From Desulfoscipio geothermicus DSM 3669 (GTDB taxonomy: Bacteria; Bacillota; Desulfotomaculia; Desulfotomaculales; Desulfallaceae), in contig NZ_FOYM01000017.1 of assembly GCF_900115975.1 (NCBI RefSeq), forward strand, positions 1-64,000: DNA of 64,000 bases, in the 5' to 3' direction. Shown here piece by piece: positions 8,649 through 17,741 of this stretch. Position 1 is the first letter of the stretch; the number at the start of each line of letters is the position of its first letter. The notes beneath the pieces were generated by a model. That model was not told the origin of the DNA. It saw nothing but the letters and a program-made list of their open reading frames with translations, and searched no databases. The position numbers were made by a program, and so were the translations under genes.

Positions 8649-9530
8649 ATGGAGATGCAAGTTGAAAAACCAGTTTTTGAACCTGTTTCCGTCCAAAGAA
8701 AATCATTGTTATGGTATAAACTTCAGAAAAACCCCATGACGCTGGTGGGAATTTTACTGGTTACAGCCCTTACCGTTATTGCGATTTTTGCTCCTTGTAT
8801 AGCCCCCAGTGACCCTGTAAAAATAAATATTTTGGACCGGTTGGAAGCCCCGTCTGTTAAACATCCGTTTGGTACTGATGAAGTAGGACGCGATATTTTA
8901 ACGAGGGTTATTTATGGAGCAAGATTATCTCTGGGAGTGGGAATTACTGCAGTCGTTATTGCAGGGCTCATTGGTTCCTCCATCGGTGCTGTTTCCGGCT
9001 ATTGGGGTGGTACAGTGGATCAGATTATTATGAGAATTATGGATATCATTTTGTCTTTCCCAACCCTGGTACTTGCTATGACTTTAGCGGCAACTCTTGG
9101 ACCAAACCTGATTAACGCAATGCTGGCAATCGCTGTGGTAAAAATTCCCGTTTACGTGCGGCTGGCCCGCAGTGAAGCATTGTCCGTTCGAGAACGGTTG
9201 TACGTTAAAGCGGCGAAAACGTTTGGTTTGCCTGATTGGTATATTATTATCAGGCATATTATTCCGAATACTATTACGCCGGTAATTATTCAGACTACCC
9301 TTGACTTGGGGGATGTAATCTTGCTTGTAGCTACTTTGGGTTTCTTAGGTCTCGGGGCACAACCACCGCAACCAGAGTGGGGTACGATGATAAGCACAGG
9401 TTTTAAGCATATGATCGATCAATGGTGGTATCCTACTTTCCCGGGCTTGGCGATTTTTTTGGCCGTTGTAGGGTTTAATCTTCTCGGAGACGGGTTAAGA
9501 GATATTCTGGATCCAAAATCGGCAAGATAG
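8649..9530 (+). CDS. Peptide ABC transporter permease (DppC-like)
   Basis: At 293 aa this has the DppC/OppC layout: a cytoplasmic N-terminal stretch, a first membrane segment (LVGILLVTALTVIAIFAP), then FGTDEVGRDILTRVIYGARLSL, the hallmark motif of this permease type, and five more membrane segments. The EAA loop is around ARSEALSVRERLYVKAAKT. It forms the heterodimeric channel with the DppB-like subunit. RBS AGGGGGG lies before the ATG, at the end of the previous gene. Confidence 0.88.
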   Translation: MEMQVEKPVFEPVSVQRKSLLWYKLQKNPMTLVGILLVTALTVIAIFAPCIAPSDPVKINILDRLEAPSVKHPFGTDEVGRDILTRVIYGARLSLGVGITAVVIAGLIGSSIGAVSGYWGGTVDQIIMRIMDIILSFPTLVLAMTLAATLGPNLINAMLAIAVVKIPVYVRLARSEALSVRERLYVKAAKTFGLPDWYIIIRHIIPNTITPVIIQTTLDLGDVILLVATLGFLGLGAQPPQPEWGTMISTGFKHMIDQWWYPTFPGLAIFLAVVGFNLLGDGLRDILDPKSAR

Positions 9531-9542
9531 GGGTAGGGGAAC

Positions 9543-10502
9543 ATGTTACTGGATATTAAGCAATTATCGGTATCTTTTCAAACTTTTCAAGGATCAGTTC
9601 ACGTATTGGACCGGGTGTCCCTATCGGTCGACAGGGGAGAAATTTTGGCCATAGTAGGAGAGTCGGGGTCCGGAAAATCAGTAACCGCGTTATCAATATT
9701 AGGGCTTCTGGATAAGAATGCAAAAATTGAACAGGGTAACATTGTGTTTGATGGTACGGATTTAACAAAGCTATCAACCAAAGAGATTCAAAAATATAGG
9801 GGCAAACGAATAGGTATGGTCTTTCAGGAACCTATGACAGCTTTACATCCAACCATGAGAATTGGGGATCAGTTGACTAACGTCATCAAGCGTCACCACA
9901 AGTTAACGAAAAAAGAATCTCATCCAATTATGTTGGAGATGTTAAAGGATGTACATTTTGAAGAACCGGAACTCATTGCCCAAAAATACCCACATGAATT
10001 ATCAGGGGGAATGAGGCAAAGAATTGTTATTGCTTTGGCCATGTCGGCCCCTCCTGAATTATTAATTGCAGATGAGCCGACCACTGCTCTTGATGTAACC
10101 ATTCAGGCAGAAATATTAACTTTAATGAAGGAGTTAACACAAAAATACAATATAGCGGTTATTTTAATTACTCACGACCTTGGGGTTGTTAGAGAAGTAA
10201 GCGATAATGTATGTGTAATGTATGCGGGTAAAATTTTAGAAAAAGGTACAACGAAAGAAATATTGGATAACCCAAAACATCCATACACGAACTTGTTATT
10301 GCGCGCATTACCTGATCAGGTTAATCCGGGAGAAAGACTACAAGAGATAGAAGGGGAAGTACCTGATTTAAAACAACACCTGCCCGGATGTATTTTTAGT
10401 TCGCGCTGTCCGCTCAGTAAAGATGAGTGCTTTATAAAAGCACCACCCCAACTGTCATTGTCTGAAACACAAATGGTTCACTGCTGGGAGGTGAGCCGTT
10501 AG
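9543..10502 (+). CDS. Peptide ABC transporter ATPase (DppD-like)
   Basis: This 319-aa ATPase has Walker A GESGSGKS, a Q-loop in MVFQEPMTALHP, ABC signature LSGGMRQR, Walker B LLIADEPTTALD and the H-loop in LITHDLGVV. The C-terminal oligopeptide-transporter extension has cysteines in PGCIFSSRCP and a final C, a pattern that in DppD-type ATPases holds an iron-sulfur cluster. It drives import together with the next gene, whose GTG start overlaps this stop codon. Confidence 0.88.
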   Translation: MLLDIKQLSVSFQTFQGSVHVLDRVSLSVDRGEILAIVGESGSGKSVTALSILGLLDKNAKIEQGNIVFDGTDLTKLSTKEIQKYRGKRIGMVFQEPMTALHPTMRIGDQLTNVIKRHHKLTKKESHPIMLEMLKDVHFEEPELIAQKYPHELSGGMRQRIVIALAMSAPPELLIADEPTTALDVTIQAEILTLMKELTQKYNIAVILITHDLGVVREVSDNVCVMYAGKILEKGTTKEILDNPKHPYTNLLLRALPDQVNPGERLQEIEGEVPDLKQHLPGCIFSSRCPLSKDECFIKAPPQLSLSETQMVHCWEVSR

Positions 10503-11266
10503 TGGAGACTTTATTGCAAATTCAAAATATCAGTAAAGTATTTGGTAATTTTCAGGCTGTGAATAATGTTTCTTTTAAATTAAAAAAAGGAGAAACTTTT
10601 GGACTTGTGGGAGAGTCGGGGTCCGGGAAAACAACGATTGCTAATATGATTATTGGTATTCATGCTCCGGCGGATGGGAAAATTAAGTTTCAAAACCAAT
10701 CATTATGGGAAAGGGGTAAATACAACCGTAAAGAGCATGGCAAAATGCAAATTGTGTTTCAGGATCCCCAATCCTCTCTTGACCCAAGAATGACAGTCAG
10801 AAAAATTATAACTGAGCCTCTGTTTATCCTGCCATCAAGTATAAAGAAGTATAAAAGCAAGGAAGAAAATCTGGTGAATTTGATGAAAAGGGTAGGTTTG
10901 CAGGAAGAACATTTAGATCGTAATCCCCATGAATTTTCCGGGGGCCAGAGGCAAAGGATCGCAATTGCCAGAGCTTTGATTACCGACCCGGAATTTATAT
11001 TGTTAGATGAGCCTACTTCTGCCCTTGATGTTTCGGTACAAGCTCAAGTATTGAACCTGTTAAAAGACCTGCAACAAGAGAAGGGATTAACATATCTTTT
11101 TATATCCCATAACATGTCTGTTATCCGATATATGTGTAATCGGGTGGGAGTTTTATATAAAGGCAATATAGTAGAAATTGGAACAACAAAAGATATATTT
11201 GAATCTCCCAAACATCCATATACAAAAAAATTACTCTCTTCGATTCCGGGGATGCAAAAAAATTAG
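10502..11266 (+). CDS. Peptide ABC transporter ATPase (DppF-like)
   Basis: At 254 aa this has Walker A GESGSGKT, the QDPQSSLDPRMTV segment typical of DppF/OppF, ABC signature FSGGQRQR, Walker B LLDEPTSALD and the H-loop SHNMSVI. It is shorter than many OppF proteins (usually 300+ aa): it ends soon after HPYTKKLL and lacks the cysteine-containing extension. This is normal for some clostridial and NikE-like ATPases. It starts at GTG overlapping the preceding stop by one base, which argues for translational coupling. Confidence 0.86.
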   Translation: METLLQIQNISKVFGNFQAVNNVSFKLKKGETFGLVGESGSGKTTIANMIIGIHAPADGKIKFQNQSLWERGKYNRKEHGKMQIVFQDPQSSLDPRMTVRKIITEPLFILPSSIKKYKSKEENLVNLMKRVGLQEEHLDRNPHEFSGGQRQRIAIARALITDPEFILLDEPTSALDVSVQAQVLNLLKDLQQEKGLTYLFISHNMSVIRYMCNRVGVLYKGNIVEIGTTKDIFESPKHPYTKKLLSSIPGMQKN

Positions 11267-11312
11267 CAGACTATCGTTGTAAAGTTAAAAAACCATATCT
11301 TAAACCATCAGG

Positions 11313-11324
11313 TGATGATCATCA
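11313..11324. promoter_or_regulatory. Perfect 12-bp palindrome, possible operator
   Basis: TGATGATCATCA is a perfect palindrome 28 bases ahead of the XRE-cupin regulator gene. A perfect palindrome in the leader of a helix-turn-helix regulator is a reasonable candidate autoregulatory site; binding is not shown. Confidence 0.35.
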
Positions 11325-11351
11325 GACGGCCTGTCATTATCTGGGGGTAAT

Positions 11352-11897
11352 GTGTCAATGAGGTTAAAGGGTGAAAAATTAAGAGAGTTGCGAAAAAGAA
11401 TGGGATTAACCATTCAAAATTTTGCCAATTTATCGGGGGTAAGCGCCAGTTTAATATCTCAGATTGAAAGGGGGCTTGTCGATCCGACTTTAGGAACTTT
11501 CTGGAAGTTGTGTCAGGGTCTTAATGTACCGATCCACACCTTTTTTGAATCAGAATACTCTAAAGTAGTAGTGCGTTCCAATGAGCGAAAGATTATTCAG
11601 TTACCAAATTCTAAAATAAAGTATCAACTACTTTCACCAAACCTTCAAGGTGACATTGAGTTTCTTTTAGTGGAAATAGAGCCGGGTGAAAAAGTGGACA
11701 ATGATTTAATCTCTCATGAAGGTGAAGAGTGTGGATTTGTTATTGCTGGGGAATTGTGTGTTCATTTAGCTGGTGAAACCTATCATCTAAAAGAAGGAGA
11801 TAGTATTTGCTTTAAAAGCTCGATTCCCCATCGATTTGAAAACTGTGGTTCTATGTTATCACGTTCCATATGGGCCATCACCCCCCCTACGTTTTAA
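11352..11897 (+). CDS. XRE-family regulator with C-terminal cupin domain
   Basis: In this 181-aa protein residues ~5-60 form a Cro/CI-type helix-turn-helix (LRELRKRMGLTIQNFANLSG, then SLISQIERG). Residues ~105-180 form a cupin barrel (EPGEKVDNDLISHEGEECG, then GDSICFKSSIPHRFEN). This architecture belongs to regulators that sense a small metabolite through the cupin, often for amino-acid or polyamine catabolism. It is the last gene of the AT-rich dipeptide operon and probably controls it, perhaps in response to an alanine-type amino acid (inference). GTG 11352 and ATG 11358 are both possible starts; the GGGGG at 11342-11346 suits either. Confidence 0.82.
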   Translation: MSMRLKGEKLRELRKRMGLTIQNFANLSGVSASLISQIERGLVDPTLGTFWKLCQGLNVPIHTFFESEYSKVVVRSNERKIIQLPNSKIKYQLLSPNLQGDIEFLLVEIEPGEKVDNDLISHEGEECGFVIAGELCVHLAGETYHLKEGDSICFKSSIPHRFENCGSMLSRSIWAITPPTF

Positions 11898-12083
11898 AAC
11901 ATGGCTGCATTAATAAAGATCAAAAAAAATATCAAACTAACTAAATAACACCGTGCGGTGACTGAGGCGCATGGCCTTCTTTATACCTCCGCTGGAACAG
12001 GCATTACAAAATACTTAATATAGAATATTTTAACCGGTATTCATATCATACAACTGCAGTATAGTTATGAAGGAGGTTTAATT

Positions 12084-13226
12084 ATGGCGAATAATACCCC
12101 GGTATGGTCGGAAATTAACCTTGCTGCAATAGCGCACAATATCAGGCAACTAAAGAATATCACCAGGCCGGATGCCGAATTGATGGCGGTGGTAAAAGCC
12201 AACGCTTACGGGCACGGCGCCGGGCAAGTGGCTCGGGTGGCGATGGAAAACGGGGCCACCCGCCTGGGCGTAGCCCGGGTGAGCGAGGGAGAGGCACTGC
12301 GCCGGGCGGGTATTGACGCCCCGTTGCTAATTCTGGGTTACACCGTACCGGAGGATTACCCATCCCTGCTGGCCAACGACCTGGCTCAAACGGTTTACAG
12401 CCTTGCGGCAGCCCGGGAACTTTCCGCAACAGCTGCCCGGGCCGGTAAAAAGGCTGTGGTACATATCAAGGTGGATACCGGCATGGGTCGCCTCGGTTTT
12501 TGTATAGATAAGGAGGCAGTAAAGGAGGCCGTACGGGAGATTACCGCAATAGCCAAATTGCCCCACCTTGAGGTGGAAGGTATCTATACCCACTTTGCCG
12601 CTGCGGACAGCCGGGATAAGAGTTATACTATAAAGCAGTGGCGGAAATTCAATGAACTTCTCGAGGCCCTTTCGCGGGAAGGCCTGGCATTTTTATACAG
12701 GCACGCCGCCAACAGTGCAGCCCTGATTGACCTGCCCGAAACCCACCTGGATCTGGTTCGGGCCGGAATCGCCATCTACGGGGTGTACCCATCGAACGAG
12801 GTACTGACGGAACGCGTATCCCTGAAACCAGCTATGGCAGTAAAAGCCAGAGTGGCGCATGTCAAACGAGTGCCGGCCGGTACTGGGATCAGCTACGGGG
12901 TTACCCATATAACGCCCAAGGATACATTGGTGGCCACCATCCCGGCGGGTTACGCCGACGGTTACAGCCGGTTGCTTTCCTCTCGGGGAGAGGTGCTGCT
13001 GCGCGGCAGACGGGCGCCGGTGATTGGAAGGGTCTGTATGGATCAGTTTATGGTAGATGTGGGGCATCTCTCCGACGTTGAACCGGGGGAAGAGGTGGTT
13101 CTAATGGGTCGGCAGGGCGATGATATGGTAAGCGCTGACGAAATTGCAGGTAAAATCGGTACCATTGCCTACGAGGTGCTCTGCATGGTTAGCGCCCGGG
13201 TGCCCCGCTATTATGTATCGGGGTAA
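12084..13226 (+). CDS. alr: Alanine racemase
   Basis: A 380-aa fold-type III PLP enzyme. It has the PLP-lysine motif [11 protein letters not shown] near residue 38, the [12 protein letters not shown] strand, and the catalytic tyrosine region [12 protein letters not shown] near residue 270, plus [11 protein letters not shown]. It interconverts L- and D-alanine. It starts at ATG behind AAGGAGG. Together with the adjacent ald it could channel imported D-Ala to pyruvate rather than serve wall synthesis; a dedicated biosynthetic alr elsewhere would support that. A truncated second copy of this gene and its leader lies at 14677-14917. GC content is visibly higher than in the preceding operon. Confidence 0.93.
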   Translation: MANNTPVWSEINLAAIAHNIRQLKNITRPDAELMAVVKANAYGHGAGQVARVAMENGATRLGVARVSEGEALRRAGIDAPLLILGYTVPEDYPSLLANDLAQTVYSLAAARELSATAARAGKKAVVHIKVDTGMGRLGFCIDKEAVKEAVREITAIAKLPHLEVEGIYTHFAAADSRDKSYTIKQWRKFNELLEALSREGLAFLYRHAANSAALIDLPETHLDLVRAGIAIYGVYPSNEVLTERVSLKPAMAVKARVAHVKRVPAGTGISYGVTHITPKDTLVATIPAGYADGYSRLLSSRGEVLLRGRRAPVIGRVCMDQFMVDVGHLSDVEPGEEVVLMGRQGDDMVSADEIAGKIGTIAYEVLCMVSARVPRYYVSG

Positions 13227-13365
13227 TAAATTGTTATTGTAGCCTATTTTAAAAATTAACCCGGTTATCTTCAAGGTTACCAGGGAATATTTCAGCAAAC
13301 ATTAGTTTGGCACCGGAACAGACTTAACTCATAAAATAGACCCTAATTTTAAGGAGGTTTTTTCA

Positions 13366-14499
13366 ATGATTATCGGGGTGCCCAAGGAGATTAAGAATAA
13401 TGAAAACCGTGTAGCTATTACGCCTGCCGGTGTTGAAGCCATGGTAAGGACCGGGCATAATGTGGTGATTGAAACAAATGCCGGTGTGGGCAGCGGTATT
13501 TCTGATGAACAATACGTGGCGGCCGGAGCGCAAATATTGCCGGGGCCAAAGGAAGTATTCGATGCTGCGGACATGATTATGAAGGTTAAAGAGCCACTCC
13601 CACCTGAATATGAATTGTTTAAGGAATGTCAGTTATTATTTACCTATTTGCACCTGGCCCCCGAACCGGAGCTGACACGGGCCCTTTTAAACAAAAAAGT
13701 CATTGGTATTGCCTACGAGACTATCCAGCTGGAAGACGGTTCTTTGCCCCTTCTGACCCCGATGAGTGAAGTGGCCGGCAGGATGTCCATTCAAATTGCC
13801 GCTCAAGTCCTGGAAAAACCGCACGGTGGGAAAGGTATTCTCATGGGTGGGGTGCCCGGTGTACTGCCGGCCAAGGTAACCATTGTGGGTGGCGGTGTAG
13901 TGGGTACCAACGCCGCTAAGATCGCTGTCGGCATGGGTGCAGAGGTAACAATTCTGGATAATAATCCTAATCGTCTGCGTTATCTCAATGATATCTTCGG
14001 AGCCCGCTTAAAGACCCTCATGTCCAACAGTTATAACGTTAAAGACGCCGTTTCTCAAGCTGACGTGGTCATCGGTGCCGTATTGATACCGGGAGCAAAA
14101 GCCCCCAAGATAGTCACCGAGGAAATGGTAAAGGCCATGAGCCCCGGTTCGGTTATCGTAGACGTAGCCATTGACCAGGGTGGTTGCGTAGAAACGGTAA
14201 ACCGGGTTACAACCCACGCCGAACCTACTTTTGTTAAGCATGGTGTGGTGCATTATAGTGTGGCCAACATGCCCGGTGCCGTGGCCAGGACTTCTACCTT
14301 TGCCCTGACCAACGTAACCCTGCCCTATGCCATTGCCCTGGCTAATAAAGGTTATATGACGGCTATTCGGGAGGACAAGGCCCTGGCCCGTGGAGTTAAC
14401 GTAATAGACGGCAAAGTTACCTATAAAGCTGTCGCTGAAGCCCTAAACCTGGAATATACTCCGCTGGAGAAAATTACAGGTAATCCTTTTTTACATTAA
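13366..14499 (+). CDS. ald: Alanine dehydrogenase
   Basis: This 377-aa enzyme starts with the conserved [20 protein letters not shown]. It carries the [10 protein letters not shown] segment with a catalytic lysine, the HLAPEP histidine motif, the NAD-binding loop [12 protein letters not shown] near residue 173 and the DVAIDQGGC motif. It catalyses reversible oxidative deamination of L-alanine to pyruvate, NADH and ammonia, and is often induced for alanine use and during sporulation. It lies 139 bases after alr with its own AAGGAGG site. A diverged ald fragment follows at 14579-14676. Confidence 0.94.
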   Translation: MIIGVPKEIKNNENRVAITPAGVEAMVRTGHNVVIETNAGVGSGISDEQYVAAGAQILPGPKEVFDAADMIMKVKEPLPPEYELFKECQLLFTYLHLAPEPELTRALLNKKVIGIAYETIQLEDGSLPLLTPMSEVAGRMSIQIAAQVLEKPHGGKGILMGGVPGVLPAKVTIVGGGVVGTNAAKIAVGMGAEVTILDNNPNRLRYLNDIFGARLKTLMSNSYNVKDAVSQADVVIGAVLIPGAKAPKIVTEEMVKAMSPGSVIVDVAIDQGGCVETVNRVTTHAEPTFVKHGVVHYSVANMPGAVARTSTFALTNVTLPYAIALANKGYMTAIREDKALARGVNVIDGKVTYKAVAEALNLEYTPLEKITGNPFLH

Positions 14500-14519
14500 A
14501 CCGGAAAACACCTATTATC

Positions 14520-14547
14520 AAAAGCCTCTCATGATGAGGGGTTTTTT
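14520..14547 (+). terminator. Terminator after ald
   Basis: CCTC-TCATGAT-GAGG forms a short hairpin with flanking A and T runs and six T residues after it. It lies 25 bases after the ald stop. Confidence 0.6.
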
Positions 14548-14578
14548 CATTTTGTTCGGTAATAATCTGTAAGCGGTT

Positions 14579-14676
14579 CACCGACGAAGCCTACCGGGTT
14601 GCCGGTGCCGCAATGGTTTCCAGAGAGGATGCATTTGCCGGTGCTGAAATGATTATCAAAGTAAAAGAACCTTTAC
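14579..14676 (+). pseudogene. Diverged alanine dehydrogenase fragment
   Basis: One frame translates as TDEAYRVAGA...DAFAGAEMIIKVKEP, which aligns with the [10 protein letters not shown]...[14 protein letters not shown] part of the intact Ald (about residues 45-78). The differences are too many for a recent copy of the neighbouring ald, so this is the remnant of a second, older ald paralog. It has no start or stop of its own and runs into the alr duplicate. Confidence 0.6.
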
Positions 14677-14917
14677 TCATATCATACAACTGCAGTATAG
14701 TTTTGAAGGAGGTTTAATTATGGCGAATAATATCCCGGTATGGTCGGAAATTAACCTTGCTGCAATAGCGCACAATATCAGGCAACTAAAGATATCACCA
14801 GGCCGGATGCCGAATTGATGGCGGTGGTAAAAGCCAACGCTTACGGGCACGGCGCCGGGCAAGTGGCTCGGGTGGCGATGGAAAACGGGGCCCCCGCTAT
14901 TATGTATCGGGGTAATA
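14677..14917 (+). pseudogene. Deleted and frameshifted duplicate of alr
   Basis: From 14677 the sequence repeats the alr leader and first ~60 codons (12041-12258) almost base for base, including the AAGGAGG site and the ATG (here 14720). One A is missing in the AAGAATATC stretch, which frameshifts the copy after about 24 codons. At ~14891 it jumps directly to the last 24 bases of alr (13203-13228) and its stop, an internal deletion of about 945 bases through a short GCC-rich match. The near identity shows a recent duplication. Confidence 0.85.
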
Positions 14918-15030
14918 TATTTATAAGCTAATCATTTTTGCTTTTTCGCATATATCTGTGACTGCCGTAATGCTGATTAATTGGCATAACCCTTTTCGCT
15001 GTTTGTCACGGTTTCCTTGATCAGAAACAT

Positions 15031-15067
15031 TTAAGTACCCGGCGACATGTAGATGCCGGGTACTTAA
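15031..15067. terminator. Strong 13-bp inverted repeat, likely terminator
   Basis: TTAAGTACCCGGC (15031-15043) pairs perfectly with 15055-15067 across an 11-base loop. It lies between the alr remnant and the convergent gene ending at 15157 and may act in both directions. Bases 14918-15156 otherwise show no gene. Confidence 0.6.
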
Positions 15068-15156
15068 ATATAGTCGTTTAAACGGAGGTAAATATCCACC
15101 ACTTCGTTAATTCTCATCCGCACCAGACCGCTTGATGACGGAGCTGCACAAATAAT

Positions 15157-15831
15157 TTAGCCCAGGTAGGACTCAACTTGCGCTTCGAGCGACTGCATTT
15201 CCTCTTCAGTGAGTTCCCGTCCCAGAAAGGCCTGCAATGCTTTGATTGAAGCCCCCAGCGCAATCCTGCGCACATCGGTTTCCTCTTTTTTTGGCTCATT
15301 TACAGTCCGGCGTGTTTCGTACCTGGATGAAGGCAGGCCGGCAGGTGAGGGGCTTGAACTCTCTATGTCAGTATGTATCAGGTCAAAAGGGACATCCGGT
15401 AAGGCCGAATCATCTTCGATTTGTGCAGCACGTTCACCCCGGGCGGGCCACTGATCACCGCCGGAGTAAACTGCGGGCTCTGTCTCTGTGACAGGCGCCG
15501 GTTCATCCGCAACATGGACGGGCTCATGATTAGCTTTATCCAGGGCTTGTTTTTTCAGCCGCTTTTCCCTGGCTTTTTCTTTTTTCCTCAAGTAGCCGGA
15601 GAAAGCGCCCGCTATCTCCTCCTCCAACTGCAGCATCTCGAGCTTATGCTGTTCAACAAACACCAGGTTGCGCGATACTTTACCCTCGGCCATTTCAATT
15701 AACTCCATCTGGTTGGCCATCAGGGCTTGCAGCGAAGGGGATACCTTAATGGGCACCCTGGCCAGGTCCCTGTCTACCTCGTGCCCGGACGGAGTGATGA
15801 TTTTTTCCGGTTTACTCTTTTTCTTAACCAA
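15157..15831 (-). CDS. Uncharacterised charged protein with coiled-coil segment
   Basis: Not recognised. The best start is the TTG at 15831, which has GGGGAGTG six bases upstream; an in-frame GTG at 15870 has no site. The product (224 aa) opens with a lysine-rich KKKSKPEKI stretch. A helical heptad-like region follows (about residues 35-100: LQALMANQMELIEMAEGK, then Glu/Leu- and Lys/Arg-rich helix), then a long low-complexity Pro/Glu/Ser linker. The compact C-terminal helix pair (IALGASIKALQAFLGREL, then EEEMQSLEAQVESYL) could be a small binding domain. There is no signal peptide or membrane span. It stands alone between two intergenic regions. Confidence 0.6.
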   Translation of the reverse strand: MVKKKSKPEKIITPSGHEVDRDLARVPIKVSPSLQALMANQMELIEMAEGKVSRNLVFVEQHKLEMLQLEEEIAGAFSGYLRKKEKAREKRLKKQALDKANHEPVHVADEPAPVTETEPAVYSGGDQWPARGERAAQIEDDSALPDVPFDLIHTDIESSSPSPAGLPSSRYETRRTVNEPKKEETDVRRIALGASIKALQAFLGRELTEEEMQSLEAQVESYLG

Positions 15832-15953
15832 TTGAAACACTCCCCATTTATTTGTAAAATCACATATCACAATGTGAACACAAACTTGTCCAGATTTTAC
15901 CCGGTATAAATAACTAATTTTTTGGCACAGCTAATGACGGAGGTGAAAAACTA

Positions 15954-16094
15954 CTGAAAGAAAACAAGCACGGTTTGAATAGCATAGATATACCCCTGTA
16001 CCGGAACGTTGAACCGGGATTTATCCCCTTTTATGAAGTGGCCGCCGACCTGGTGGAAATGAAGAATATAAAGCCTGACCGGAAAAACGACTGA
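15954..16094 (+). CDS. Possible 46-residue protein
   Basis: A CTG codon at 15954 lies eight bases after GGAGGTG and opens a 46-codon frame (LKENKHGLNSIDIPLYRN, then FIPFYEVAADLVEMKN, ending KND). CTG starts are rare, and a competing ATG at 15934 reads only seven codons to a stop overlapping this start, so this may instead be the tail of a decayed gene. Composition looks protein-like. The rest of 15832-16500 contains no other convincing gene apart from the small ORF at 16293. Confidence 0.3.
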   Translation: MKENKHGLNSIDIPLYRNVEPGFIPFYEVAADLVEMKNIKPDRKND

Positions 16095-16292
16095 CCGGCT
16101 TTTACGGGAACTGAACCATGTCCGCCCGGTAGGGGGTAATGCAGCGCCTGAAGAGGCGTCAAACCGGACTTAAATCCTTAATTAACTTGCATAATACTTT
16201 ATCACAACGTGATGAAAATCCTGCTTGAAAAACTGAGGTGAACCAACCATGACACATAAAAAGATAACGATGCACTTCGCACCCAAAACCAG

Positions 16293-16421
16293 ATGGATAA
16301 GTTAAAGTGGGAGAATATCACTTTTGCCTCAATTAGGAAAACAATCAATGACCCAATATTCGAAGCAAGATTGAACACTTTAGATGAGGCTTTTACTAGA
16401 TCGAGGCCGACAAATAAATAA
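16293..16421 (+). CDS. Possible 42-residue protein or gene remnant
   Basis: The ATG frame reads MDKLKWENITFASIRKT and then NDPIFEARLNTLDEAF before ending at TAA. The amino-acid use looks like real coding sequence, but no Shine-Dalgarno site lies before the ATG and no family is recognised. A remnant of a longer gene is as likely as a true small gene. Confidence 0.25.
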   Translation: MDKLKWENITFASIRKTINDPIFEARLNTLDEAFTRSRPTNK

Positions 16422-16472
16422 AAGGCTATTACCCGGCGACGGTAATGCGGGTAGCCGATACCAACAACTCAA

Positions 16473-16503
16473 AATTCCCGGAACGATCCGGGAATTGTTT
16501 TTA
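16473..16503. terminator. Terminator at the end of the Uma2-like gene
   Basis: AATTCCCGG (16473-16481) pairs with CCGGGAATT (16488-16496); T residues follow on the plus strand and a run complementary to AAAA on the minus side. It lies just past the stop of the minus-strand gene at 16501 and could be bidirectional. Confidence 0.6.
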
Positions 16504-17055
16504 AAAAACTTCATTTAGATTTACTGACAAACCGGTTAAAAGGGGTGAAACCAGCCGCCGGCGCTCGGAGCGGGCATACAGGAGGGGGAGTTTTTCTTCA
16601 CCTTCTTCCAGGGAGTACACTTCCACAACCTGTGCCCCCGTATTAACCAGCCACAGTTCCTTAACCCCGTGCCGAGTGTAAAGCTTCTTTTTAATGGTTC
16701 GATCCCTTTCCGCCGTAGAGGGAGAGAGGATTTCCACCACCAGGTCCGGAGCGCCCTGGATATTGATGTCAGTAACGATGTGAGAACGCTCCCTGGAAAT
16801 GAACATGATATCAGGCTGTACCACATCCTGGGGAGATAATACCACATCCAGCGGGGCATAGAGAACTTCCCCGCAATCTTTTTCTATTACAAACTGGCGC
16901 AAAATGGCCTCCAGGTTGGCGGCCACTCTTTGGTGAATGACACTGGGCGACGGAACCATGAAGAACTCCCCCCCGATCAGCTCGTAACGCCGGTCTTCCG
17001 GCATCAGGCAGTAGTCCTCGTAAGTGAATTTAATATGCGGGTTGACCACGGTCAT
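16501..17055 (-). CDS. Uma2-family endonuclease-like protein (DUF820)
   Basis: At 184 aa this matches the Uma2/DUF820 layout: an N-terminal YEDYCLMPEDRRYELIGGE stretch with the first acidic residue, then VVQPDIMFISRER, and PDLVVEILSPST followed by KKKLYTRHGVKELWLV. The spaced D...E-x-lysine pattern is that of a PD-(D/E)XK nuclease core. Proteins of this family are abundant in cyanobacteria and some Firmicutes, mostly of unproven role and often of mobile origin. The gene stands alone. Confidence 0.82.
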   Translation of the reverse strand: MTVVNPHIKFTYEDYCLMPEDRRYELIGGEFFMVPSPSVIHQRVAANLEAILRQFVIEKDCGEVLYAPLDVVLSPQDVVQPDIMFISRERSHIVTDINIQGAPDLVVEILSPSTAERDRTIKKKLYTRHGVKELWLVNTGAQVVEVYSLEEGEEKLPLLYARSERRRLVSPLLTGLSVNLNEVF

Positions 17056-17122
17056 TTTAATTCACCCCTGACGATATTATACCGTCTTTTTTTTCCAAGT
17101 GTCAAATAGGCAGTCCAAAAAT

Positions 17123-17526
17123 TTATAGTCTTTCACCGCAACCCGTGCAACTGGAGCAGCCGGAGCAACCAACCTGTAGAACCGTTTTAAGACCCGGCCT
17201 GAACAGGTATTTTTCCCCGTTCTTCCCGGTCAATTCAATTTCGTCGGTGGAAGTCATCAGAGATATCAAGGTTCCTGCTGCGGAAAAGCAAAGGGAATTG
17301 GCATCCCCGTTTAAACCTGGGGCCTGGCAATTATAAGCATATAACGTACCCAACGGAGTTTGCACCGGAGTGGGCCGGGCCGGTTCCAGGGTCTTGAACT
17401 GTCCCCCGGGGTAAAAAGAAAGCCCGGTACGCACCTCTATGGGACCCAGGGGAGAATCTCTTTTTTTCAGTCGGGCGTAATCAAGGCTGATATCCTGTTT
17501 AAGAATATTTAGAATATAGGCAGCCC
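17123..17526 (-). pseudogene. 5'-truncated gene of unknown function
   Basis: The minus-strand frame is coherent only from about residue 80 of the open frame onward (LNILKQDISLDYARLKKR, then SPLGPIEVRTGLSFYPGG, and a cysteine-rich end CSGCSSCTGCGE). Upstream of ~17526 the frame is merely antisense to an Hcp fragment on the plus strand, so the real 5' part has been lost. I do not recognise the family. The repeated LGPIEV/LGTLYA pattern suggests a two-repeat beta-rich fold. There is no start codon in the surviving part. Confidence 0.5.
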
Positions 17527-17546
17527 AAGGCTTGTTGCATGCAGTG

Positions 17547-17693
17547 GGGCTTAAGGCGGTGGCCATCCTGCTCACCCTCCTGCACCTGGGCATCAAGGGC
17601 ATCCGTTTGGGCCCGAGCCTGCCGGCCTTTATAACTCCAAACGTGCTGGATGTTCTGGTGAAAAACTTCGATATCAAACCCATTACCACCCCG
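17547..17693 (+). pseudogene. hcp: 3' fragment of hybrid cluster protein (hydroxylamine reductase)
   Basis: The plus-strand frame reads [14 protein letters not shown] and then [20 protein letters not shown] before ITTP, which is the conserved C-terminal segment of Hcp. All cluster-binding cysteines lie upstream in a normal ~550-aa Hcp and are absent. Homology stops at ITTP. It is fused head-on to the truncated gene at 17123-17526, so one deletion probably removed most of both. Confidence 0.65.
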
Positions 17694-17741
17694 GACTGGG
17701 CATCGTCGCCCTGGTGGTGGCACCGGATTAGTTCGGTAACA

